From positions 1 to 6,507 of the forward strand of contig DPWC01000220.1 of the NCBI GenBank assembly GCA_003529305.1: DNA of 6,507 nt, written 5' to 3'. Position 1 is the stretch's first letter. Each line of letters opens with the position of its first letter. The notes beneath the pieces were generated by a model that was given only the letters and a program-made list of their open reading frames with translations, did no database searches and was not told the DNA's origin. Source of the DNA: Actinomycetota bacterium (GTDB taxonomy: Bacteria; Actinomycetota; Actinomycetes; UBA12327). A program made the translations under genes and the position numbers. Positions 1 through 5,890 of this stretch are shown here, in pieces.

Positions 1-54
1 CTGATGACTGCCCTGCGACTGGGACTCATCACCTCCGGCGGCCCCGAGATCTGA
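1..54 (+). CDS. 3' end of an upstream gene (partial, unidentified)
   Basis: Reading from base 1, 17 sense codons run to a TGA at 52-54 and would encode a C-terminus ending ...LITSGGPEI. Most third positions in this frame are G or C, which fits the neighbouring genes; the other open + frame has a much less biased third position. A strong hairpin begins 12 bases after the stop, as expected at the end of a transcription unit. The fragment is too short to assign a family. Because it precedes two Flp pilin genes it may belong to a Tad pilus assembly cluster, but that is only inference from position. Confidence 0.4.
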   Translation: MMTALRLGLITSGGPEI

Positions 55-65
55 TCCCTGCACTC

Positions 66-91
66 CGATATCAGCCGAACGGCTGATATCG
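66..91 (+). terminator. Perfect hairpin, probable terminator of the upstream gene
   Basis: Bases 66-76 (CGATATCAGCC) and 81-91 (GGCTGATATCG) are exact reverse complements around a GAAC loop, giving an 11-bp stem without mismatch. It lies 12 bases past the TGA of the upstream reading frame. No T-run follows, so it is not a canonical intrinsic terminator, but actinobacterial terminators often lack the T-tract. It could instead be an RNA-processing or stabilising hairpin in front of the pilin genes. About 100 bases (92-194) separate it from the first pilin start. I see no convincing -35/-10 pair there. Confidence 0.55.
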
Positions 92-194
92 CTCTCGCCG
101 TTGCGTGGATGGATTCCGGCATCCTGCGCCCTAGCCTTGAGACACAACGGACGGCTGACCATGCCGGCCGCCAACCACACGAAAGGCCATCTCC

Positions 195-386
195 ATGTTG
201 GCTCGAATCCGTCGCACCGCCACCCGCTCGGACGAGGGTGCCTCTGCCGTGGAGTACGGCCTGCTTATCGCTGCCATTGCCGCAGTGATTGTGGGCATCG
301 TCTTCGGTCTGGGCACGCTGGTGAAGAACAGCTTCTCCAAGACCTCGTCCTGCATCAGTGGCGCTTCCGCGACTTCTGGCTGCTAA
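195..386 (+). CDS. Flp/Fap-type pilin precursor (first of two)
   Basis: This 63-residue protein has the layout of a type IVb Flp prepilin. A short basic leader (residues 1-15) ends in Gly15, followed by ASAVEYGLL with Glu at mature position +5 and Tyr at +6, then a hydrophobic helix (about residues 23-43) and a polar tail. A TadV-type prepilin peptidase is expected to cut after Gly15, leaving a 48-residue subunit that polymerises into a Tad pilus on the cell surface. Two cysteines (53 and 63) in the tail could form a disulfide. The ATG start is supported by GAAAGG at 181-186, eight bases upstream. The gene leads a close-packed set with a paralogue and a membrane protein. Family assignment is firm; the biological role of the pilus is not shown. 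Confidence 0.92.
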   Translation: MLARIRRTATRSDEGASAVEYGLLIAAIAAVIVGIVFGLGTLVKNSFSKTSSCISGASATSGC

Positions 387-393
387 ACGAGTC

Positions 394-606
394 GTGAATA
401 TTCGCCTCGTTGAGGCACAGCTTGACCGCGGAGGCTCTGGCGCACCCTCGCGTGACGCCGGAGCCTCCGCGGTTGAGTATGGCCTCTTGGTCGCCGCCAT
501 TGCTGCCGTCATCGTCGCCGTGCTCTTCGGCGTTGGCGTCGTCGTCAAGGGCAGCTTCAACAAGACATCGTCCTGCGTGAGTGCTGCCGCTTCATCCACC
601 TGCTGA
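394..606 (+). CDS. Flp/Fap-type pilin precursor (second, tandem paralogue)
   Basis: A 70-residue prepilin closely related to its upstream neighbour: both share GASAVEYGLL, IAAVIV, and SF-KTSSC. Predicted cleavage is after Gly23, with Glu28 at +5, leaving about 47 mature residues and Cys61 and Cys70 in the tail. I chose the GTG at 394, seven bases after the previous stop. A GTG at 358 would extend the frame back over the end of the first pilin gene and add residues unlike a pilin leader. The GTG at 394 has only a weak ribosome-binding site (AACGAG region), so translation may be coupled to the first pilin. The leader is longer than in the first copy and contains acidic residues. It may be a minor or alternative subunit; the sequence does not say which copy is major. 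Confidence 0.88.
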   Translation: MNIRLVEAQLDRGGSGAPSRDAGASAVEYGLLVAAIAAVIVAVLFGVGVVVKGSFNKTSSCVSAAASSTC

Positions 607-618
607 TTCGGCGTCGCG

Positions 619-2070
619 ATGATGCGGATGAGGGAGCTTGTCACTCGACATCAGTGGGAACCCGCACATGTGGCGCTGCTAGCGCTGTCAAGTGCGGTAG
701 TGCTGCTGACTCTGCTGCCGATCACGGATCTTGATGCCTACTGGCATGTCTTGATCGGCCAACAGATTCTCGGTACCCGGTCGTTGACTGACCTCGGGGC
801 AGATTGGACGGTGCAGGCCCCCTCGTCGCCCTGGCACACCACCCAGTGGCTCGCCGAAGCGATCATGGGGGGCAGTGTCCACGCTGTCGGCTGGGCCGCG
901 TTGCTCTGGCTGCGCCTAGCGATGGTGGTGATCACCATCGTTACGGTGCTGGTGGTGCTGCTACGACGCGCCACTGCCGCGGCCAGTGCGGTGGTTCTGC
1001 TCGGGGCCCTAAATCCCGGATTGCATGTCTTCCAGGAACGGCCACTCTTGGCCAGTTTGCCGCTGTGCGTGTGGCTTGGCGCACTGTCCCACGATCTGCT
1101 GGAACGACAGTCACGACGCCTGTGGCCCGTATTCGCACTGACGCTGCTGTGGGCGAATGTCCACGGTCTCTGGGTTTTGGCACCAGCGGTACTAGCTGCC
1201 GTCGCGATCTTGCTCGCCATTGAACAGCCAGGGTCGATCAGGCAACGCATCGTGGCCGGACGCATAGCCGCCACGGCGGCGGTCCTTGCCCTAGCCGGTG
1301 GACTACTCACTCCACTGGGCTTTGGCAGCGTGATCGCCCCGATTCGATTCCATGGCTCAACAGCAGCCATCGCCGAATGGCAGACGGTGGTGGCCTGGTC
1401 ACCGGCTGCCTGGGGACTCTGGTTGTTGCTCGCGCTCATGGTGGTCGCGTGGGTTACCGGTCGCCGGCCGGCACGGGTAGGGACTGTCGGCTTCACCATG
1501 CTCGTTGTTGCCTTCGGCCTGAGCGCCTACCGCAATCTGATGCCGGCCGGTTTACTCCTGGCTCCGCTTGTCGCCGCCCACGCTTCGAGCCTGCCGTGGC
1601 TGCGCCGCCGCCCCACCACACCCGAGCGCGCCACCGCCTTGGCCGTTGTCGCAGGAGTGTTAGTCATCGCCATCACTCTGGGGGCAGTACTGATCACCGC
1701 CACCACCGATCCGCTGGGGCGAGCCCAGCCGCTGTCCATCGCCCGCGCGTTAGCCAAGGAGACTCAACCGGTGCGGGTGTTCAACAGCTACAACGCCTCG
1801 GGCGTGCTGCTGGCGTTCGGTGGCCCGTCGATCCAACTCGCAATCGATGGCCGTGCTGACCGGTACGGCAACGCCCGCATTCAGCAGCACATCCGCACTG
1901 AGAACCTGCAGGGCAATTGGCAAGCAGACTTTGCCAGCGCCGATGCCAATTACGCCGTCATCGGCAACGACTCGCCACTGGCCTATGAGCTCACAACCCA
2001 CCGCGGCTGGAAACGACTGCGCACAGACGGTGAGTATGTGCTGCTGAAAGCCCCGCCTTCGGCCAATTAG
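619..2070 (+). CDS. Polytopic membrane protein, GT-C-like, possible glycosyltransferase
   Basis: A 483-residue protein with roughly ten hydrophobic segments and a soluble C-terminal part (about residues 365-483). Near the end of the first membrane segment is an acidic and aromatic motif, D37-L-D39-A-Y41-W42-H43. Later come W72-H-T-T-Q-W-L-A-E, Q139-E-R-P, W178-A-N-V-H-G and a C-terminal block (388-417) with F388-N-S-Y and D410-G-R-A-D-R-Y-G. I recognise this motif order from a large, uncharacterised family of bacterial membrane proteins resembling GT-C-fold transferases that use polyprenyl-linked sugars, where the early acidic loop is usually catalytic. The first ATG of three (619, 622, 628) is used; none has a good ribosome-binding site. 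It starts 12 bases after the second pilin, so pilin or envelope glycosylation is an attractive but unproven role. Substrate and activity are unknown. Confidence 0.8.
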   Translation: MMRMRELVTRHQWEPAHVALLALSSAVVLLTLLPITDLDAYWHVLIGQQILGTRSLTDLGADWTVQAPSSPWHTTQWLAEAIMGGSVHAVGWAALLWLRLAMVVITIVTVLVVLLRRATAAASAVVLLGALNPGLHVFQERPLLASLPLCVWLGALSHDLLERQSRRLWPVFALTLLWANVHGLWVLAPAVLAAVAILLAIEQPGSIRQRIVAGRIAATAAVLALAGGLLTPLGFGSVIAPIRFHGSTAAIAEWQTVVAWSPAAWGLWLLLALMVVAWVTGRRPARVGTVGFTMLVVAFGLSAYRNLMPAGLLLAPLVAAHASSLPWLRRRPTTPERATALAVVAGVLVIAITLGAVLITATTDPLGRAQPLSIARALAKETQPVRVFNSYNASGVLLAFGGPSIQLAIDGRADRYGNARIQQHIRTENLQGNWQADFASADANYAVIGNDSPLAYELTTHRGWKRLRTDGEYVLLKAPPSAN

Positions 2071-3200
2071 TGCGACGCTGCGATGAGTTGGTCCACGACG
2101 GCGATTTGCGACTGCCAAGTCCACTGACTTTCGACCCAGGCTCGCCCGGCTTGCCCCATCTGGGCGGACAACTGGGGGTCTTGAAGCAACCGCACGATGG
2201 CGGAGGCAATGTCAGTGGGCGATCGGCCATCCACACTGACTCCCGTCACTCCCTCGCGGATCGCATCTGGCGCACCCCCACTGCGACCAGCGATCACTGG
2301 CAAGCCGCACGCTGATGCTTCGAGGTAGACGATCCCAAGACCTTCGACATCCAATCCAGCATTGCGGGTACGACACGGCATGGCGAAAACATCACCCGCG
2401 GAGTAGTACGACGGCAGTTGATCACGCTCGACCGTGCCGGTCATGACCACATCACCAGACAGCCCGAGTTGATCGATCAATTTGCGGACCTTCTTGCGGT
2501 GTGGTCCCCCGCCCACCAGAAGCAGGGCCGCATTCGGCACGAACTGCTGTACTTGAGGCCAGGCGCGCACCAGCATGTCCTGCCCCTTGCGTGGCATCAC
2601 TCGCGAAACGCACACCACAACCGGCCGATCTTCTAGATCCCATTGCGACCGACGCTGGAGGCCGTGAGCACTCCGGGCAAACTCCTTGGTGTTGATCCCC
2701 GGCGCTAGCCGCACCATCGCGGTGGCCTTGGCACCGATCACCGGAGCTATATGGGAACGGGTGTACTCCCCCAGATAAGTCATGGCATCGAGCCGACGAC
2801 CCACCACGGCGACAATCTGGCGAAGGATCGGCCAGCGAGTCCACCCAGCTTCATGGCCGTGAGTGATGCCCACGCATCGGGTGACTCCCGCTGTGCGCAG
2901 CGTCGGTGCCATGAGGCCCAACGGAACAGCAGCCCCGAAGACGACCGTGTCGCAGTGGTACTCGCGAACGAGTCGGCGAGCCAGCCGGCGGGCCCGCAGC
3001 CCGGGAAGCATCACGCTGGATCGAGTGCGAATGATGGGATAAGGCTGCGTGGCATCCCACTGATCGCTTCCTCGCCAGTTCGAGGTCAGCACCACGACAC
3101 TGTCCGCCGGCAGCCGCTCCACGATGCCATGCACGAAGGATTGAATGCCTCCGGTGCGTGGCGGGAAGTCGTTAGTCACGACCAAGACTCGAGCGCTCAC
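2067..3200 (-). CDS. pimB: PimB'-type GDP-mannose:phosphatidylinositol-mannoside alpha-mannosyltransferase
   Basis: A GT4-family, GT-B-fold glycosyltransferase of 377 residues that should transfer the second mannose from GDP-mannose to PIM1, giving PIM2, the anchor of lipomannan-type glycolipids, at the inner face of the membrane. The N-terminal acceptor domain opens with VTNDFPPRTGGIQSF (residues 8-22) and contains GITHGHE (111-117). The C-terminal donor domain has Arg200 and Lys205 in SRVMPRKGQD and the EX7E motif E286-GLGIVYL-E294, followed by GRSGGAPDA. Length is normal for PimB'. A GTG at 3209 is possible, but the GTG at 3200 is preferred: GAGG lies eight bases before it and the protein then begins MSARVLVVTNDF, as in known homologues. 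It is last in the operon after the hydrolase and the metallopeptidase, 65 bases beyond the latter. Its stop overlaps the convergent membrane-protein gene by 4 bases. A related GT4 enzyme with another lipid acceptor is the main alternative. Confidence 0.88.
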   Translation of the reverse strand: MSARVLVVTNDFPPRTGGIQSFVHGIVERLPADSVVVLTSNWRGSDQWDATQPYPIIRTRSSVMLPGLRARRLARRLVREYHCDTVVFGAAVPLGLMAPTLRTAGVTRCVGITHGHEAGWTRWPILRQIVAVVGRRLDAMTYLGEYTRSHIAPVIGAKATAMVRLAPGINTKEFARSAHGLQRRSQWDLEDRPVVVCVSRVMPRKGQDMLVRAWPQVQQFVPNAALLLVGGGPHRKKVRKLIDQLGLSGDVVMTGTVERDQLPSYYSAGDVFAMPCRTRNAGLDVEGLGIVYLEASACGLPVIAGRSGGAPDAIREGVTGVSVDGRSPTDIASAIVRLLQDPQLSAQMGQAGRAWVESQWTWQSQIAVVDQLIAASH

Positions 3201-3262
3201 CCCGCGCACCTCAGGCTCAATACCCGCCCAGGGGGCACCACACGACGCTCCATGGTGGTCAT
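3197..3262 (-). other. Possible 21-codon leader ORF in the gap before pimB
   Basis: An ATG at 3262, three bases after the stop of the preceding metallopeptidase gene, opens a frame of 21 codons (MTTMERRVVPPGRVLSLRCAG) that ends in a TGA overlapping the GTG of pimB as GTGA. It fills nearly all of the 65-base gap and could carry ribosomes to the pimB start. There is no ribosome-binding site before the ATG, and an open frame this short is common by chance in high-GC DNA, so this is speculative. Confidence 0.2.
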
Positions 3263-3265
3263 TGT

Positions 3266-4597
3266 TCAGGAGGCTCGCGCTACTGCGCGCAAGGCGGCCC
3301 GTGAAAGTTGCTCCACTTGACTCACACTGACCCCTATTTCCAACGGCAATGCTCGATTGATGGCGCCATCGGGATTCGGATCAGCCAGCGCCCGCCGATA
3401 CACCTGCTTGACTGCGGCCTCACCGTATTGATCCACCAGCAGTCGCACGGTCCACCATGACCACTCGTAAGACACCAACAGCGATGAGCTGCCCGGTCGA
3501 AAATCCGCATTCTCCGGAGCGGTCAAGGGCGCTCGGCCGGAGCGTTGGGCAGCCAATAGGTCGCGCGCAACAATGCCCACGGGCACCTTGGTGTCGCGAT
3601 ATCCCAGGTATTCGGCGACGCCTTCTTCCCACCACACCGCGAAACGATTAGGCACACTGGCGCGGGTCGCCACATGCAGTACCTCGTGACGCAACACGAT
3701 GGAACGCCCCAATCCTGAGATGCGCTGGAAGCCGCTCGGATTGATCCACACCGTTGGTGTCGGCGCTGTGCCGTCGTCTCCATAAATCTCAGTGGTTGCC
3801 AACGCCGCTAAAGCGTCGTAGTTGCGGGTGCGGCCACGCAACATGCTGGCCAACTGCGCTTGGCTTGCGGGCAATACCGCGACCACGCGACGATCCCAGT
3901 CCGTTCCCCAGAAGGTGGTGACCTCCGTGACGGCGCGGTTTGTTCGTGTGACGACATCACTGCTGGTCAGGCTCGTGGAGTCGGCACCCATCCTGAGCAG
4001 CAGAACCGACCCGCGCTGAGTGGGTGTGATGGTGTCGACATCCCACGGCTGCGCGTAGCGACCGGTGCCTTCATCGGCCACCACAGACCACCCGGCCGGC
4101 GATCGGGTCAGCGTCATTCGTCGCGAGGCAACCCATGGCTTGTCGGTCCAGCCTTGGTATCGGTAGCGCACATGCACCCGAAGCTCGAGTTGGCCGCTTG
4201 CCTCAGGAGTCCAACTGCGCACCGTCGTCTGCCATTGATCCAGCGGGAGGGCGACCAGATTGCGCTGAAGGCGTCGTTGACTTGCCGCCATTGAACTCGA
4301 CGACGCGGCTGTGCCCGTCAAAGCGCTGAGCGTTCCGAGATCGTCCTGAACGATGGCGCGATCCCGTCGGGCCAGCAGGTCTTGAACCCCTGGAGGCAGC
4401 GAAACGGCCGTGGGGGGAGGCGAGGTATCCAGCGTGGCGGTGGGCGACGGCGTCAGCGTGGGTTCCCCACGGGGTGCACTGCCTCGAAACAGCGTCGACC
4501 AGAAACTGGGAAGGACAGCCACCGCCACAGCAACGAGCACAGCGATGCCAACGGCAATCAGCCGCCTGCGGCTTCTACGGTCGCCCAGCTCCGGCAT
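3266..4597 (-). CDS. Membrane-anchored gluzincin-type metallopeptidase (peptidase MA-like)
   Basis: 443 residues. A short basic N-terminus precedes one membrane segment (about 13-30), then a Pro/Thr/Ser-rich linker (about 39-68) and an NTF2-like stretch (about 71-178) with alternating strands ending in GWSVVADE. The C-terminal domain carries H304-E-V-L-H308 and, 16 residues on, W322-W-E-E-G-V-A-E-Y, where Glu325 should be the third zinc ligand. This is the HExxH...EGxAxY pattern of gluzincins, so an extracytoplasmic zinc peptidase attached to the membrane is expected; the substrate is unknown. The ATG at 4597 overlaps the end of the upstream NlpC/P60 gene by 23 bases. A GTG at 4603 or a longer frame to 4639 is possible, but these add only residues ahead of the anchor. 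No clear ribosome-binding site is seen, so translational coupling is likely. The family is familiar as a conserved actinobacterial hypothetical. Confidence 0.82.
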   Translation of the reverse strand: MPELGDRRSRRRLIAVGIAVLVAVAVAVLPSFWSTLFRGSAPRGEPTLTPSPTATLDTSPPPTAVSLPPGVQDLLARRDRAIVQDDLGTLSALTGTAASSSSMAASQRRLQRNLVALPLDQWQTTVRSWTPEASGQLELRVHVRYRYQGWTDKPWVASRRMTLTRSPAGWSVVADEGTGRYAQPWDVDTITPTQRGSVLLLRMGADSTSLTSSDVVTRTNRAVTEVTTFWGTDWDRRVVAVLPASQAQLASMLRGRTRNYDALAALATTEIYGDDGTAPTPTVWINPSGFQRISGLGRSIVLRHEVLHVATRASVPNRFAVWWEEGVAEYLGYRDTKVPVGIVARDLLAAQRSGRAPLTAPENADFRPGSSSLLVSYEWSWWTVRLLVDQYGEAAVKQVYRRALADPNPDGAINRALPLEIGVSVSQVEQLSRAALRAVARAS

Positions 4598-5657
4598 AGA
4601 CACTGGACCAGTATCCCGAGAGCGAGGCCACCTCCACACCGTCGCTGGGATTTGCCGCGTGCACCATCAGGCCACCACCGATGTACATCCCGACATGACT
4701 GATTGGGCTGTAGAAGAAGACCAGATCACCGGGTCGCAGTTCCGATCGCGATACCCGAGAAGTCGCTGAATACTGTGCTCCGGATTGGTGCGGCAAATAC
4801 ACACCTGCTGCGCGCCACGCGGCCATGGTCAGCCCGGAGCAGTCGAATGACCCAGGACCATCGGCACCCCAGACATAGCGATCGCCCACCTGAGCGCGCG
4901 CATAGGCAACCGCGGCACCTGCGCGACCCGAGGCCTCACCGCCACGCGGAAGAGAAATGCTCTGCAGGGCGCGACGACTGGAATTCACCACGGCAATAGC
5001 GCGACGCCGCTGGTCAGCCAAGTAACGGGCTCGCTGCGCTGCCGTCAATCGCGACAACAAACCACGCGCTTCGGCCAGCTTGGCGTTGATCCGTTGCTGG
5101 GCATCGGCTGCACTTCCCTGAGCATCCTTGAGGTCACCCAGTTTCTGATTCAGCGCAATCTGGTCCTGCGCTAGTCGCTGCGAGGCGGTTTCCGCCCGGC
5201 GCAGCGCGGTGCCCTGACCTCGGGCCAGCTGGTCCAAGGACGCTGACTGGTTAAGAAACTGCGTGGGGTCCTTGGCCAGCAACAGTTGCAACGACTCATC
5301 AAAGCCACCATTGCGATAAGCCGATGACGCAATGGCGCCGATGTTGCGGCGCGTGGCATTGAGTGCCCGTTGCTCGCGATCCATCCGGGCTCGCACACTG
5401 GCCAACGATGTCGATGCGGCCTGCACCCGAAGCCGGGCCTGCAGATACTCCTCGTTGATGCGCGAGGCATCGTCGTTGAGCTGAGCAACTCGCGCGGCCA
5501 CCTGCGACAGCGACGGCGGTGGTTCGGCAGCTGACGATCCGATCGGTAGGAGCGCGACCAGGCCGGTTGCTGCGACCGCGACGACTGCGGGACGCAACGC
5601 AGGCACGCGCACGAAAGCACGGCGCACAGCGCCCAGGTGATTCGTGTGGGTCGCCAC
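4575..5657 (-). CDS. Secreted coiled-coil NlpC/P60 peptidoglycan endopeptidase (RipA-like)
   Basis: A 360-residue exported cell-wall hydrolase. Residues 1-44 form a signal peptide with a basic n-region, a hydrophobic core (about 24-37) and a likely cut after SSAA44. Residues 48-230 are a long heptad-rich, Ala/Gln/Arg-rich coiled coil, a layout used to restrain or localise such enzymes. The NlpC/P60 domain (about 246-360) has the catalytic Cys273 in SFDCSGL, His321 in ISHVGMYIGGG and a third polar residue His333 in MVHAANP. The expected reaction is cleavage of the D-Glu to diaminopimelate bond in stem peptides during growth or daughter-cell separation. The GTG start is fixed by a perfect AGGAGG at 5666-5671, eight bases upstream. 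It is the first gene of the operon and sits directly behind a c-di-AMP riboswitch, a regulator often found before hydrolases of this type in actinobacteria. The specific bond cut is inferred. Confidence 0.93.
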   Translation of the reverse strand: MATHTNHLGAVRRAFVRVPALRPAVVAVAATGLVALLPIGSSAAEPPPSLSQVAARVAQLNDDASRINEEYLQARLRVQAASTSLASVRARMDREQRALNATRRNIGAIASSAYRNGGFDESLQLLLAKDPTQFLNQSASLDQLARGQGTALRRAETASQRLAQDQIALNQKLGDLKDAQGSAADAQQRINAKLAEARGLLSRLTAAQRARYLADQRRRAIAVVNSSRRALQSISLPRGGEASGRAGAAVAYARAQVGDRYVWGADGPGSFDCSGLTMAAWRAAGVYLPHQSGAQYSATSRVSRSELRPGDLVFFYSPISHVGMYIGGGLMVHAANPSDGVEVASLSGYWSSVYAGAGRP

Positions 5658-5687
5658 GGGGGCGGCCTCCTGTCGTTCTGTCGTTGC

Positions 5688-5845
5688 GCTTCCTCGTCAC
5701 GCCGACCGGGTGAGCTGACGGGTTCGGGCGGGGAAGGCGCCCTACGCGCGAGGCGTCACGGCGACACCTCGAACGATTCACCCCATGCAGGCGAGCCTGC
5801 GGTGGGTCCCCGGCTCCCGGGGCCGCCGGGATTAGGCGTTGGTGC
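5688..5845 (-). promoter_or_regulatory. Cyclic-di-AMP riboswitch (ydaO/yuaA type)
   Basis: On the minus strand the leader contains, in order, the landmarks of this class. ACGCC (5839-5835) followed by TAATCC pairs with GGCGT (5703-5699) as closing helix P1. CCGGGGACCCA lies at 5813-5803, a hairpin GCAGG-CTCG-CCTGC comes next, and TGGGGTGAATCG is at 5785-5774. An eight-pair hairpin GAGGTGTC/GACGCCTC with a five-base loop follows, then GTAGGG, the diagnostic CCCGAACCCGTCAGCTCACC (5728-5709), and GAGGAAGC (5695-5688). The aptamer sits between the promoter and the AGGAGG of the NlpC/P60 gene. In known members ligand binding lowers expression of cell-wall hydrolase and ion or osmolyte transport genes. 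No terminator with a T-run is visible after it and only 16 bases separate it from the ribosome-binding site, so the mode of control is not settled by the sequence. Confidence 0.93.
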
Positions 5846-5861
5846 TGGTCGTTGCGTGTCC

Positions 5862-5890
5862 ACCCTAGGCAGAGGGCCCATGTCGCTCAA
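5862..5890 (-). promoter_or_regulatory. Probable sigma-70-type promoter of the NlpC/P60-pimB operon
   Basis: On the minus strand TTGAGC (5890-5885) and TAGGGT (5867-5862) are separated by exactly 17 bases, a good actinobacterial housekeeping promoter with the TAnnnT form of the -10 box. A start of transcription about seven bases downstream, near 5855, would put the first base some 15 bases before the P1 helix of the riboswitch, which is what a riboswitch leader needs. The placement supports both calls. Confidence 0.7.

Noticed and set aside
101..137. Candidate promoter for the pilin genes (TTGCGT at 101, TAGCCT at 132)
   Set aside because: The spacing is 25 bases, too long for a sigma-70-type promoter, and no better pair was found.
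358..393. Upstream extension of the second pilin to a GTG at 358
   Set aside because: It overlaps the end of the first pilin gene and adds residues that do not fit a short prepilin leader; the GTG at 394 follows the previous stop by seven bases.
738..1499. 253-codon open frame on the minus strand
   Set aside because: It lies wholly inside the membrane-protein gene on the other strand, has no domain-like pattern and its composition (Ser/Thr/Arg/Ala-rich) is that of a high-GC shadow frame.
2751..3320. 189-codon open frame on the + strand
   Set aside because: Antisense to pimB, which has clear GT4 motifs; no recognisable motif, no ribosome-binding site, low-complexity His/Arg/Ser composition.
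4598..4639. Longer start for the metallopeptidase
   Set aside because: It adds 14 residues ahead of a complete N-terminal anchor and deepens the overlap with the hydrolase gene to 65 bases without a better ribosome-binding site.
5299..5781. 160-codon open frame on the minus strand
   Set aside because: Overlaps the riboswitch and the signal-peptide region of the NlpC/P60 gene in another frame; Arg-rich shadow translation.
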